NCBI GenBank assembly: GCA_022845895.1
Contig: AP025573.1
Location: forward strand, 3,072,501-3,136,500
DNA: 64,000 nt
Origin: Lachnospiraceae bacterium
GTDB lineage: Bacteria > Bacillota > Clostridia > Lachnospirales > Lachnospiraceae
Reading direction: 5' to 3'
Part shown: piece by piece, positions 6,474 through 15,333 of the stretch
How the letters are laid out: every line of letters begins with the position of its first letter
Numbering within the stretch: position 1 is the first letter of the stretch
Notes under the pieces: generated by a model
The model's database searches: none
What the model was told of the DNA's origin: nothing
Seen by the model: only the letters and a program-made list of their open reading frames with translations
Position numbers and translations under genes: made by a program

Positions 6474-9400
6474 CTAAACCTCTATCTCCTCCTGTAGCGT
6501 AAAGGAATAGATGATCTTCTCTTTCACGTGCTTACCGGTCACCTGTTCCAGCGCCCTGGCATAATAGTCGAGCTGTGCATGGTACTTTTCCTTCAGCTCT
6601 TGGGCGCTTTTTACCTTGTCCGTCTTATAGTCCAGCACGACAAGGCCATCCTCTTCTTCAAAGTACACGTCTATGATCCCCTGTACCAGTATCAGCTCTC
6701 CCTCCGCCTCGTCCGGATACATCTCCCTTGCATCCACGCCGAGCACGAATGGCTGCTCCTTGTAGAGCTTCTGATTCTCCGATGCGCTGCGCATGCGTAT
6801 CCCTGCGCTGCTGCCCAGGAACCGGAGGATATCGTCCATACGGATACAATCGGCCATATCCTGGGTCAGCTTTCCTTCACCCCTGAATCTTGCAACCTCT
6901 TCTTCAAGCAAGGCGGCGTCATAGTCTTCTGCAAAGTCGAGCAGTTCCAGAAGCCTGTGGTAAGCCGTACCTCTTGATGCCCCGCTCAGCTCTTCCTCCT
7001 CCTTCAGAAATTGCGGGATGAGTGGGACCACCTCTTCCTCTTCATATAATATCCCGCCGGCCTCTTCTTCCATATAAGCCCTCTTCTTAAGCTCGGAGAC
7101 TGTAAACTTTAATTTCTGGTTCTGGCTCAGGCTGTAAGGATATTCATAGGAGAACTGCTCCTCTATGAGTTCCCTCATCGGCAGGTCATAGACTTGCCCG
7201 GTATCCCATCGCCTCAGCACTTCTGCCGAAAGCCGGCTCTTAACATACTCACCAGCCGACTCTCTTACGAGATTCTCTGCCGATATTCGTTCTATATTGA
7301 CAGGAATTTCCTCTGTCTTTCTTATCATCGCAGGAAGGATCCAGTCCAGGAAGCTGCCAGCCCGCACAAGACGGGTGAACGATAGCTGCCTCTCTTTCCG
7401 TCGGGCCGTAAGTCCATATGAATCCAGCTTTCTCCCGGCATCTTTCACCGCTCCTGTCATGATCAACTTCTCCTTTGCCCTCGTCAGCGCGACGTAAAGC
7501 ACTCTGAGCTCTTCACCGAGGCTGTCTTGCATCTCCTCTTTCTGGATGACCCGCTTGAGCAGGCTCGGGCTCTTTGTCCGCAACTCTGTATCCACGGCAT
7601 CCAGTCCTGCTCCGAGCCTTGCATGGAGCACGACACTGCTTCTGGCATCCATCATATTAAACTGCTTTCCCATTCCCGAAACGAAGACAATCGGAAATTC
7701 CAGCCCTTTGCTCTTGTGTATCGTCATGATCCGGACCGTATCGGACTGTTCATCTTCCAGGCTGGCTTCTCCATAATCCACATCATACTTCTGCAGCTGT
7801 TCGATGTATCTGATAAAATGGAACAGGCCTTTATAGCTGGTCGATTCAAATGCCCTCGCTTTTTCGACCAGCATCTGCAGATTCGCTTTCCTCTGCTCCC
7901 CGCCGGGCATGGCAGTTACATATTCTTCATATCCCGTCTCAGTGAGCACCATGAGCAGCAGCTCGTGTATCGGCGTGTAGGGTACCTTTCTGCGGAACTG
8001 CTCCATCCTGTCCAGACACTCTTTCAGCCTGCTCCCCGCCTTTGCATCTTCCTGCGCTGCATAAGCGGATACGGCCTCATGGAAAGGCAGGTCCGAGGCC
8101 TGATTCTTAATATCGGCCATCTCCTCATCCGTGAGCCCTAAGAATGGTGATTTCAATACCGCTGCAAGAGGAATGTCCTGCTTCCTGTTGTTCAGCACGC
8201 GCAGATAATCTAGCAGGACACCTATTTCCTGCGTCTCAAAATACCCCTCTTTTGTGCCTGCATAAGTCGGGATCCCTTCTTTGTTCAGCACTTCGGAGAA
8301 CACGTCGCTGAACCCCTTCACACTCCTGGTAAGGATCACGATATCGGAATATCTCGCTTTACGGCTCTTTCCAGAGGCCTTATCCCGTACAGTCTGGGTC
8401 TCCAGCAGCCTCCGTATCCTTGCTGCAATCGCCCTGGCTTCCAGCTCCCTGTCCGATGGCGGAACCATCTTCTTTTCCGTAGCCTTGTCGCCCATATATA
8501 AGGCAGGATCCGTATCAATCAGAAGAACCTCCGTATCATTCCGGCCTTTTTCTCTGCTCTCCTCAAAGCTGGCACCGGCATAAAGCGCCGCCTCGTCGTC
8601 GTACATGATTCCTCCAAGGGCGGGAGTCATGATCTGTTCAAATATATAGTTGACACTTTCAAGGACTTCCTTGCGGCTCCGGAAGTTCTTATGCAGATCG
8701 ATCCTCTGCCTTTCGCTGTCCCCTGTATCGTACGTATGGAACTTCTCCATGAAAAGCTCCGGCCTTGAGAGCCGGAATCGATAGATGCTCTGCTTGACAT
8801 CTCCCACCATGAAGACATTATTTCTTCCCTGCCCTATGGTAGATACGCTAGTGAGTATGGTCTCCTGTATCAGGTTGCTGTCCTGATATTCATCAATCAT
8901 GATCTCCCGGAACCGCTGCTGATACTCCCTTGCAACTGCGGTCGGCTCAAAGCCGCCTTCCGCTTTGTCTGCCAGTATTCTGAGCGCGTACTGCTCCATA
9001 TCGCTGAAATCGATCATATTCTGGGCCCGCTTCTGTTCATCAAATCTGCACGCAAACTTGTTCACAAGCGAAGCCAGTACGGACATGGCCTGCCTGCACA
9101 GTGCCATGTCATCCAGGGCTCCTTCCGCATCCTGGTAAAAATACTGGCCGCACAAATCATTTACTGTCTTCTTCACCTCGTCCCGGGCTGCCTTGACAAG
9201 GGCTGCCTTCTCTTCTGACACTGTCTTGTCCCTGTTTGCCCTAAGCTTCGTCCATCTTACATTTCCCGCAGCCTCATACAGCTCCCTATAAGATCTGGCT
9301 GCAAGAAATATGTTGACCATCTCCCGGTCTGCAAGAAGCGCCTCCTCATAGGCCGATGGCCCGTCCGGCTCCCGGCACACGTCAAGCGCTTCGTCTATAA

Positions 9401-10088
9401 GTGCTGCGGCATCCGACATCCAGAGCATGGCCTGCTTCCTGATAAGCTCCATGCATCTGCTGCTTTCCAGCTCTTCTTCATCCTCCATATCATAAGCATC
9501 TACGCAGGAGGCAAGCCAGCCTTCCGCATCCGGATAGCTCCTGGAATAATCATACAGTTTAAGGACGAGCTCCTCTATCTTCCTGTCATCTCTCCCTCCT
9601 CCGTATGCGTCCACAAACTCCAAGAACGCTCTGCTTCCCTCCTGGTAGCTTTCTTCCAGTACCTGGCCGAGGACATCGTGCTTCATCAGCTTCAGTTCCC
9701 CCTCTTCCCCCACGCGGAATCCAGGGTCTATATCAATTGCATGAAAATGATCCCGTATGACCGACAGGCAGAAGCTGTGGATTGTCGTAATCTGGGCACT
9801 GTGGATCAATGTGGCCTGCGTCTTGAGGTGCTCGTTCGCATCATCGTCCTCCAGCTTCTGCTCAATCGCGTCCCGGATACGCTCCTTCATCTCCGCGGCT
9901 GCCGCTTCTGTGAAGGTAACGATGAGGAGGCTGTCTACAGATACCGGTTGATCCACATCCGTGAGCATGGCGATGATCCGTTCCACAAGAACCGCGGTCT
10001 TGCCCGATCCAGCCGCGGCTGATACAAGGATATTCCTGTCCCGTAAGTCTATGACTTTCCGTTGTTCTTCTGTCCACGCTACACTCAT
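6474..10088 (-). CDS. addA: ATP-dependent helicase/nuclease subunit A (AddA)
   Basis: The 1204-residue protein is a UvrD/RecB-type helicase fused to a RecB-family nuclease. The Walker A 'SAAAGSGKTA' is at residues 23-32, Walker B 'IMIDEYQDSN' near 400, motif 'TIHKSKGLEFPIVFV' near 770, and the nuclease core 'GIIDVYFEEEDGLVVLDYKT' near 1150, with the catalytic D...E...K series intact. AddA with AddB processes double-strand DNA ends, degrades foreign linear DNA and loads RecA after Chi. The length is normal for Firmicutes. Its ATG overlaps the addB stop by four bases (ATGA), so the subunits are translationally coupled. Downstream lies a structured repeat that starts one base past the stop. Confidence 0.97.
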   Translation of the reverse strand: MSVAWTEEQRKVIDLRDRNILVSAAAGSGKTAVLVERIIAMLTDVDQPVSVDSLLIVTFTEAAAAEMKERIRDAIEQKLEDDDANEHLKTQATLIHSAQITTIHSFCLSVIRDHFHAIDIDPGFRVGEEGELKLMKHDVLGQVLEESYQEGSRAFLEFVDAYGGGRDDRKIEELVLKLYDYSRSYPDAEGWLASCVDAYDMEDEEELESSRCMELIRKQAMLWMSDAAALIDEALDVCREPDGPSAYEEALLADREMVNIFLAARSYRELYEAAGNVRWTKLRANRDKTVSEEKAALVKAARDEVKKTVNDLCGQYFYQDAEGALDDMALCRQAMSVLASLVNKFACRFDEQKRAQNMIDFSDMEQYALRILADKAEGGFEPTAVAREYQQRFREIMIDEYQDSNLIQETILTSVSTIGQGRNNVFMVGDVKQSIYRFRLSRPELFMEKFHTYDTGDSERQRIDLHKNFRSRKEVLESVNYIFEQIMTPALGGIMYDDEAALYAGASFEESREKGRNDTEVLLIDTDPALYMGDKATEKKMVPPSDRELEARAIAARIRRLLETQTVRDKASGKSRKARYSDIVILTRSVKGFSDVFSEVLNKEGIPTYAGTKEGYFETQEIGVLLDYLRVLNNRKQDIPLAAVLKSPFLGLTDEEMADIKNQASDLPFHEAVSAYAAQEDAKAGSRLKECLDRMEQFRRKVPYTPIHELLLMVLTETGYEEYVTAMPGGEQRKANLQMLVEKARAFESTSYKGLFHFIRYIEQLQKYDVDYGEASLEDEQSDTVRIMTIHKSKGLEFPIVFVSGMGKQFNMMDARSSVVLHARLGAGLDAVDTELRTKSPSLLKRVIQKEEMQDSLGEELRVLYVALTRAKEKLIMTGAVKDAGRKLDSYGLTARRKERQLSFTRLVRAGSFLDWILPAMIRKTEEIPVNIERISAENLVRESAGEYVKSRLSAEVLRRWDTGQVYDLPMRELIEEQFSYEYPYSLSQNQKLKFTVSELKKRAYMEEEAGGILYEEEEVVPLIPQFLKEEEELSGASRGTAYHRLLELLDFAEDYDAALLEEEVARFRGEGKLTQDMADCIRMDDILRFLGSSAGIRMRSASENQKLYKEQPFVLGVDAREMYPDEAEGELILVQGIIDVYFEEEDGLVVLDYKTDKVKSAQELKEKYHAQLDYYARALEQVTGKHVKEKIIYSFTLQEEIEV

Positions 10089-13000
10089 GGCCTGGTGTCT
10101 CCTTTCTCCGTCCTCATGGCCTCAATGGCCTCCTCTTTGCTCATCTTATCCAGCTCCCTGTATGCATAGCCGGGCACTTTGACATCGAACCCGCACACAT
10201 GTCGATAGGCACAGTAATCGCACCCGGATTCCTGCCCCTTCCTGTAAGGCCGTACCGCAGTACCGCCGTCCGTAATCTCCCGGTGCACATCTGCCACTTT
10301 TTGGACCGCGTACTCCATCAATGCACGGAAGTCCTCTTCCGGGACCGTCTTAGACCCCCTCGCAAGGCTGCCGTTTTTATTATATTTTACCGGTATGGCA
10401 AGTGATTCTCCTGACCGGTCCCTGTCCAGATGGGAGAGCACTTCCTCTTTCTCGTTGATGACTCCGTCCGGTTTCAGTTCCTTAAGGACCGCCTCCATCC
10501 GCTCTTCTTTCCCCGCTGCCTTTTCCACAATAGGATCCTGGATACGGTAATAGAATACTCCGGCCGGCACGACTTCTTTACCCGGATTTTTCCTCTGTTC
10601 CAGCTTTACCGCGGCATCCATATATACCATAAGCTGTAGCTGCAGGCCTTCGTAGAGGGCCACTACGTCAAATGCCTTCATGCCTGTCTTATAATCCAGG
10701 ACCTTCACATATATCTTGCCGCTATCTTCACACGTATCCACCCGGTCAATCTTGCCGTTGGCAAATCTGAGTTCATAACCAACCGGTTTAAAATCGCCGG
10801 CGGACAGCTGTCTGGTCAATGCCCATATAGTCCGAAACAGCATCTGTTTCATCCGTCCTACCATATATTCGTTGCGGGCGGTACTGTACAGCACGGAATT
10901 GCCGTAATCTGCAACCGCCTCTTCGACACTTCGCTCTATCCATTCCCGTTGTTCTTCCTCTTGGATATCTGTCCAGCTGCTGCCCGTTTCCTCAACGAGC
11001 TTTGAATACTTCTCAAGGGCGCTGTGGCATATGTTACCCAGATCCACCGCCTGGAACTCGTACTCCTGCCTCTCAGAAAGCCCAAGGCCAAATGCAAGAA
11101 AATGGGCGAACGCACAGGTGGAATACCGCTCCATCCTTGTGATACTGTCCTCAAACGTATCCCCATACAGCCGCCTGGCTGCCTCTTTGGTAATCCCATC
11201 CATAGAATAGGTGTAAAATGCGGCATCAATCAGCCGGTCCAGACGTCTCTGCCATTTCGGGCTCCGCCGGTACCATGAGAAGAGTTCTTTCCAGCCTGGA
11301 TCCGCCTGGATCCGCGCATTGCCGATACCCTCGATGAGCCTCGCCACAGCAGTCTCTTCCGTCATCTCCTGCTCAGGAAGCTGTCTCCCTTCTTCATCCT
11401 TCACGGACATCTGCGGAAAAAGGCGCCTCAGCTCCTGAATCAGATACGATGGCCTGCTGCTCTTGCCATCAGACGACACCTTGCTGTAATATACTTCCAG
11501 AGAATCTGACGGCTTTGTCAGATTCATATACAGATAGAACTTCTGGATGTATGCTTTCTCTTTGCTGCCAGGAGATAATGGGAGCTTCTCTCTGGTAAAC
11601 TGCTGCCGGTCATGCTCCGACAGAAGGCCTCCCTGCCCGAGCGCGCCCGGAAGATAAGAATCGTTTGCGCCGACGAAGAACAGAACCTTTATATCTTTGA
11701 GCCTTGTACGCTCCACGTCACCTGCCACTACCTGGTCGGGACTCGGCGGTATGACGCCGACTCTTGCCTCCTCAAGCCCGGCATCCAGAAGCTTAATATA
11801 TTCTTCCAGGCTGACGGCCTCATCTCCGAGCAATGTTACGAACTTGTCAAACAGATCCAGCACGATCCGGTATACCTGCGCGTATTCTCTTGCCAGTGCA
11901 AGCTCGCCGCTGTTCTGGAATTCTTCTTCCTGCCGCTTCAGCTTGACCTGCAGATCCTCCTGTACCATGAACTCATAGACTGCCACCGTGATGTCCCGGA
12001 CCGTTTTCCTTCTCTGACGCAGTACATAGCAGAAGCCGTCCACTTTCTCTACAAATGCTGTCCGCGAATGGTTCAGCCGTTCCAGCTCCTCTTCCTTCAT
12101 TCCTTTCGTCCGCCGGATCCACTTTTCCTGCCACTTTTTATATCCTTTGATGCCGAGGCCTATCACATAGTTCTCAAGGTCATCAATATCCTCGCCGGTA
12201 AATCCCGCAAGATCCGTGCGCAGAAAACGGAACACGCTCTCATAGCTGAATCTCTGCTGGACCATATTGAGCAGGCTCCTGATATATTCGACAAAGGAGT
12301 TCAGCAGGATGCTGCGCTTGTGGTCCATGAAGACCGGAATATCATACAGGGCAAATGCCTGCTCCAGATAGTCGCCGTAAATGTTCATATCGCTTGCGAT
12401 AACACCGACCTCACGGTATCTGTAGCCCTTCGTCCGCACAAGATTCCGCACGCGTCCGGCCACTGCCAGCGCCTCCTCCCTCGGATTTCTCGCCACATGC
12501 ACAGACACTGCACTCTGCGCACTGCTGTAGGAATGCCGTCCATAGCGGAACAGACTGCGTTCCAGATATGCCATGGCGTCGTTACCGCGGAAACGGGGCA
12601 GAGGCCTGCCATACAGGCAGACCGGTTCTCTCATCTCTATCGAGGATCCGCGGGCAATCCGCACAAGGGATGTGACCATCTGCTTGCTGATTGCAAACAG
12701 CTGGTATGGATGGCTGTACACATAAGGATCCTCCCTGTCATCCATCGTAACCGTGACGATAACTTCCCTGCAGCAGCGCAGGAGCTCAAGCAACAGACGG
12801 TTCTGCACAGGTGTAAAGCCAGTAAACCCGTCCAGCACCACCGTGCTTCCCTTCAAAAGCTCCGACTGTCCGGCCACCCGGCTCAAGACATCCAGCATCT
12901 CCTCTTTCGTTATATATCTCTCCTCCAGATATTCGGAGAATCCTTTATAAAGCAGGCGGATATCCTTCAGTTTATAATAGAGCCTGGAATCCTCCCCTGC

Positions 13001-13435
13001 AGTCTCCATCACCTTTTCAAGCTCCTCCTCCCCGATGTCGTACTGGGTGAATTCTGAGATGACAGATTTGACTTCGCTGATATATCCAAGCTTCTTCATG
13101 TTCCCCTTCAGCACTTTGAGCCTGCCCTCATATTTGCCTGCAATACGGCGCAGGATAAGGTTCTTCCCTTCGTCATCGAGCACAGGAAGCGACCCTCCCC
13201 CTGTCTCCTCGAACACACGGTAGGCCAGGCGACCGAAGCTTAAGACATCTATATTCATAATTCCTTTGTTGGGATGCATACTGACAAGGTCCTTCTGTGT
13301 CTGCATGGTAAACTGCTCCGGCACAAGGACCAGGTATTTCTGTTCCGGATAATGCTGAGACTCCTCTATGACACGTTCATAGAGATAGGTTGATTTCCCC
13401 GAACCTGACGGTCCGAATATAAATTGTAAAGGCAT
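10085..13435 (-). CDS. addB: ATP-dependent nuclease subunit B (AddB)
   Basis: The 1116-residue protein has the AddB Walker A 'FGPSGSGKSTYLYE' at residues 7-20, and a degenerate helicase body that in this family recognises Chi. A C-terminal RecB-type nuclease carries 'VKVLDYKTGMKAFDV'. The iron-sulphur staple is visible as a Cys in 'RYSTCAFAHF' and three more in 'GCDYCAYRHVCGFD', as in B. subtilis AddB. It is the first gene of the addBA pair and follows the DapF-family gene by 27 bases. Its ribosome site and start codon lie within a perfect 10-bp hairpin (13429-13456), which should lower or condition its translation and, through coupling, that of addA. Confidence 0.96.
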   Translation of the reverse strand: MPLQFIFGPSGSGKSTYLYERVIEESQHYPEQKYLVLVPEQFTMQTQKDLVSMHPNKGIMNIDVLSFGRLAYRVFEETGGGSLPVLDDEGKNLILRRIAGKYEGRLKVLKGNMKKLGYISEVKSVISEFTQYDIGEEELEKVMETAGEDSRLYYKLKDIRLLYKGFSEYLEERYITKEEMLDVLSRVAGQSELLKGSTVVLDGFTGFTPVQNRLLLELLRCCREVIVTVTMDDREDPYVYSHPYQLFAISKQMVTSLVRIARGSSIEMREPVCLYGRPLPRFRGNDAMAYLERSLFRYGRHSYSSAQSAVSVHVARNPREEALAVAGRVRNLVRTKGYRYREVGVIASDMNIYGDYLEQAFALYDIPVFMDHKRSILLNSFVEYIRSLLNMVQQRFSYESVFRFLRTDLAGFTGEDIDDLENYVIGLGIKGYKKWQEKWIRRTKGMKEEELERLNHSRTAFVEKVDGFCYVLRQRRKTVRDITVAVYEFMVQEDLQVKLKRQEEEFQNSGELALAREYAQVYRIVLDLFDKFVTLLGDEAVSLEEYIKLLDAGLEEARVGVIPPSPDQVVAGDVERTRLKDIKVLFFVGANDSYLPGALGQGGLLSEHDRQQFTREKLPLSPGSKEKAYIQKFYLYMNLTKPSDSLEVYYSKVSSDGKSSRPSYLIQELRRLFPQMSVKDEEGRQLPEQEMTEETAVARLIEGIGNARIQADPGWKELFSWYRRSPKWQRRLDRLIDAAFYTYSMDGITKEAARRLYGDTFEDSITRMERYSTCAFAHFLAFGLGLSERQEYEFQAVDLGNICHSALEKYSKLVEETGSSWTDIQEEEQREWIERSVEEAVADYGNSVLYSTARNEYMVGRMKQMLFRTIWALTRQLSAGDFKPVGYELRFANGKIDRVDTCEDSGKIYVKVLDYKTGMKAFDVVALYEGLQLQLMVYMDAAVKLEQRKNPGKEVVPAGVFYYRIQDPIVEKAAGKEERMEAVLKELKPDGVINEKEEVLSHLDRDRSGESLAIPVKYNKNGSLARGSKTVPEEDFRALMEYAVQKVADVHREITDGGTAVRPYRKGQESGCDYCAYRHVCGFDVKVPGYAYRELDKMSKEEAIEAMRTEKGDTRP

Positions 13436-13456
13436 AGGTCTTTCCTCCTATGCCTT
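13429..13456 (-). promoter_or_regulatory. Hairpin enclosing the addB ribosome site and start codon
   Basis: On the minus strand AAGGCATAGG and CCTATGCCTT are perfect 10-bp inverted arms around the loop AGGAAAGA. The Shine-Dalgarno AGGAGG straddles the first arm and the loop, and the ATG start sits in the second arm. Such a fold would hide the start codon in the mRNA. Confidence 0.7.
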
Positions 13457-13462
13457 AGTATA

Positions 13463-14320
13463 CTATACGCTTCTTAATTTTTCTACAAATTCGTTGCTGA
13501 GGGTAATCTTTGCCACATAGAACACGTCTCCGGTCATATATACGTTCCAGTCCGCCTCCACTTCCACCTGAAGCTCTCCTCCAGGCATGTGGACGATCAC
13601 TTTATTATTCGTCATCCCGAGCTTATACGCGACACCCGCAGCGGCACAGGCTCCGGTACCGGATGCGAGCGTGTACCCTGCTCCTCTTTCATATATCTCT
13701 ATCGCTATATTTTCCTTATCGATGACCTGCATGATCTGCGTATTGATACGGTTCGGAAAGTATCTGGCAATCTCCGCATAGTCGCCAATCTTACATACAA
13801 GCGGCTTCGATATCTCCCTCATCGGGATTACGCAGTGCGGATTGCCGATAGAAACGCATGTTACCGGATAAAGCGTCCGGCCAAAAACCATATCCTCATT
13901 GATGACCTCCCGCCGCTCTCCGGTTACCGGAATATCGTCGCTGTAGAAGGACAGCTTCCCCATGGATACACGCAGGCGGCTGCCGTCCTCATTTAAAAAT
14001 GCCACCTCTACCGGGCCGTGCTCCGTAAACAGCTTAAAATGCTTCTTCTGCACATACCCTGCGTCCTTCAGATATTTGGCAAAGATACGCACGCCGTTGC
14101 CGCTCGTCTCGGATTCGCTGCCGTCCGGGTTCCAGACCTTTACGAACATGCCTTCTTCCTTCATAACCGGTCCTTCCAGGACACCGTCTGAACCAAGCCC
14201 CGCATTCCTGTCGCAGATCATACGGACATTTTCCGGCGTAAGTTCCAGTTCATTCTTATTCGGGTCGAACACCACATAATCATTACCGAGTCCATGGTAT
14301 CTCTCCAGCACAACTTTCAT
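13463..14320 (-). CDS. DapF-family epimerase homologue with serine-substituted active site
   Basis: I place the start at the ATG 14320, since GGAGG lies eight bases upstream and the earlier in-frame ATG overlaps that site. The 285-residue product has the two-lobed DapF fold: 'YHGLGNDYVVFD' at 8-19, 'GNPHCVIPM' near 159-167, 'ERGAGYTLASGTGACA' at 211-226. In diaminopimelate epimerase the two catalytic bases are cysteines in '(M)CGNG' and 'ACGTGACA'. Here both are serine (Ser73 in 'ETSGNGVRIF', Ser220 in 'ASGTGACA'), and the usual Glu of 'GAGET' is Tyr216. Cofactor-free epimerisation by thiols is therefore unlikely in its usual form. It could be a different isomerase or dehydratase, or a binding protein. 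It is the first gene before addBA and diverges from an AraC regulator. Automated annotation would call it DapF. Confidence 0.85.
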   Translation of the reverse strand: MKVVLERYHGLGNDYVVFDPNKNELELTPENVRMICDRNAGLGSDGVLEGPVMKEEGMFVKVWNPDGSESETSGNGVRIFAKYLKDAGYVQKKHFKLFTEHGPVEVAFLNEDGSRLRVSMGKLSFYSDDIPVTGERREVINEDMVFGRTLYPVTCVSIGNPHCVIPMREISKPLVCKIGDYAEIARYFPNRINTQIMQVIDKENIAIEIYERGAGYTLASGTGACAAAGVAYKLGMTNNKVIVHMPGGELQVEVEADWNVYMTGDVFYVAKITLSNEFVEKLRSV

Positions 14321-14396
14321 TCTCGTTACCTCCATAACATACCGTCTTCATATATCTCCGATTGCTCAGAGCCTGCATCATATGTATATCATAACA

Positions 14397-14450
14397 GGCA
14401 TTATTTTCAAATTCAATACAAATAATGCTTACTGTATTGCAAATAATGCC
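14397..14450. promoter_or_regulatory. Operator-like repeats between the DapF-like and AraC genes
   Basis: GGCATTATTT (14397-14406) and AAATAATGCC (14441-14450) are a perfect 10-bp inverted pair. A third half-site, AAATAATGC, lies between at 14420-14428, and AATACA/TGTATT flank it. The set is centred in the divergent intergenic region, 38 bases before the AraC start, and is a plausible binding site for that regulator. Confidence 0.5.
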
Positions 14451-14487
14451 CTGTTCCGCTAAAATTATACCAGAAGGAGGGCGAACG

Positions 14488-15333
14488 ATGGGCGATTATG
14501 AAAAACGTGGATACTTAAACAGCGAATTCAGGCTGTTCCACCTGACCGACACGGAAACAAAAGAGGTAGAGTACCATTACCATGAGTTCGACAAGATCAC
14601 TATCTTCATACACGGCTGCGTCACTTATATGGTCGAGGGCAGATCTTATGAGCTGAAGCCATATGATATCGTACTCGTCAAGCACAACGATATCCACCGT
14701 CTTGTCGTGGACAACCGTTATCCGTACGAGCGCATCATCGTCTATATCTCTCCAAACTTTATGGATGCATATAAGACCGAAGAATACGACTTGAGCTGCT
14801 GCTTCCAGAAAGCAGAAAAAGCAGGCTCTAACGTCCTGCGTATCCCTTCTCTTAAGAAAAGCTCCCTGTTCAGATCTATCACCCGTCTGGAACGCTCCTT
14901 TTCGGATGGTGCGTATGCCGCGGCCCTTTACCGCCAGGTGCTCTTTCTTGAATTCATGATCCACCTCAACCGGGCCGCACTGTCCGACCGGCTTGAATTC
15001 ATCGACACGGACGCCTGCAATCCGAAAGTCATCGATATACTGGAATATATCAACGGACATCTTGCAGATGAGCTCAACATCACTGCCATTGCTGAGACGT
15101 TCTTCATAAGCAGATATTATATGATGCGCCTGTTCAAGCAGGAAACCGGCTTCACGATAGGAAGCTACATCTCTAAGAAGCGGCTTCTGCTTGGCAGGGA
15201 GCTTATAGCGTCCGGCACCTCTGCCGCACAGGCCGCCTATGAGTGCGGCTTTAAAGATTACTCCACTTTCCAGCGGGCCTATAAGGCTTTGTTCAACGAA
15301 TCTCCAAGAGATACGCTTCTTACCTTACCATAG
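14488..15333 (+). CDS. AraC family transcriptional regulator
   Basis: The ATG at 14488 has AAGGAGG seven to eight bases upstream and gives 281 residues. The N-terminal cupin shows 'YHYHEFDKITIFIHGCVTYM' and 'YDIVLVKHNDIHRLV', the HxH and proline-histidine pattern of AraC sensor domains. The C-terminal tandem helix-turn-helix is 'LNITAIAETFFISRYYMMRL' then 'AQAAYECGFKDYSTFQRAYK' with 'FNESPRDTL'. It diverges from the DapF-like gene across a set of inverted repeats, so that operon is its likely target, besides itself. Its last 55 bases overlap the end of the convergent hflX gene, which means the two transcripts are antisense at their 3' ends. Confidence 0.9.
   Translation: MGDYEKRGYLNSEFRLFHLTDTETKEVEYHYHEFDKITIFIHGCVTYMVEGRSYELKPYDIVLVKHNDIHRLVVDNRYPYERIIVYISPNFMDAYKTEEYDLSCCFQKAEKAGSNVLRIPSLKKSSLFRSITRLERSFSDGAYAAALYRQVLFLEFMIHLNRAALSDRLEFIDTDACNPKVIDILEYINGHLADELNITAIAETFFISRYYMMRLFKQETGFTIGSYISKKRLLLGRELIASGTSAAQAAYECGFKDYSTFQRAYKALFNESPRDTLLTLP

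Noticed and set aside
11612-13057. 481-codon open frame on the plus strand
   Set aside because: It is antisense to addB, a clear full-length gene. Its translation shows no domain, and the long frame follows from the codon bias of addB.
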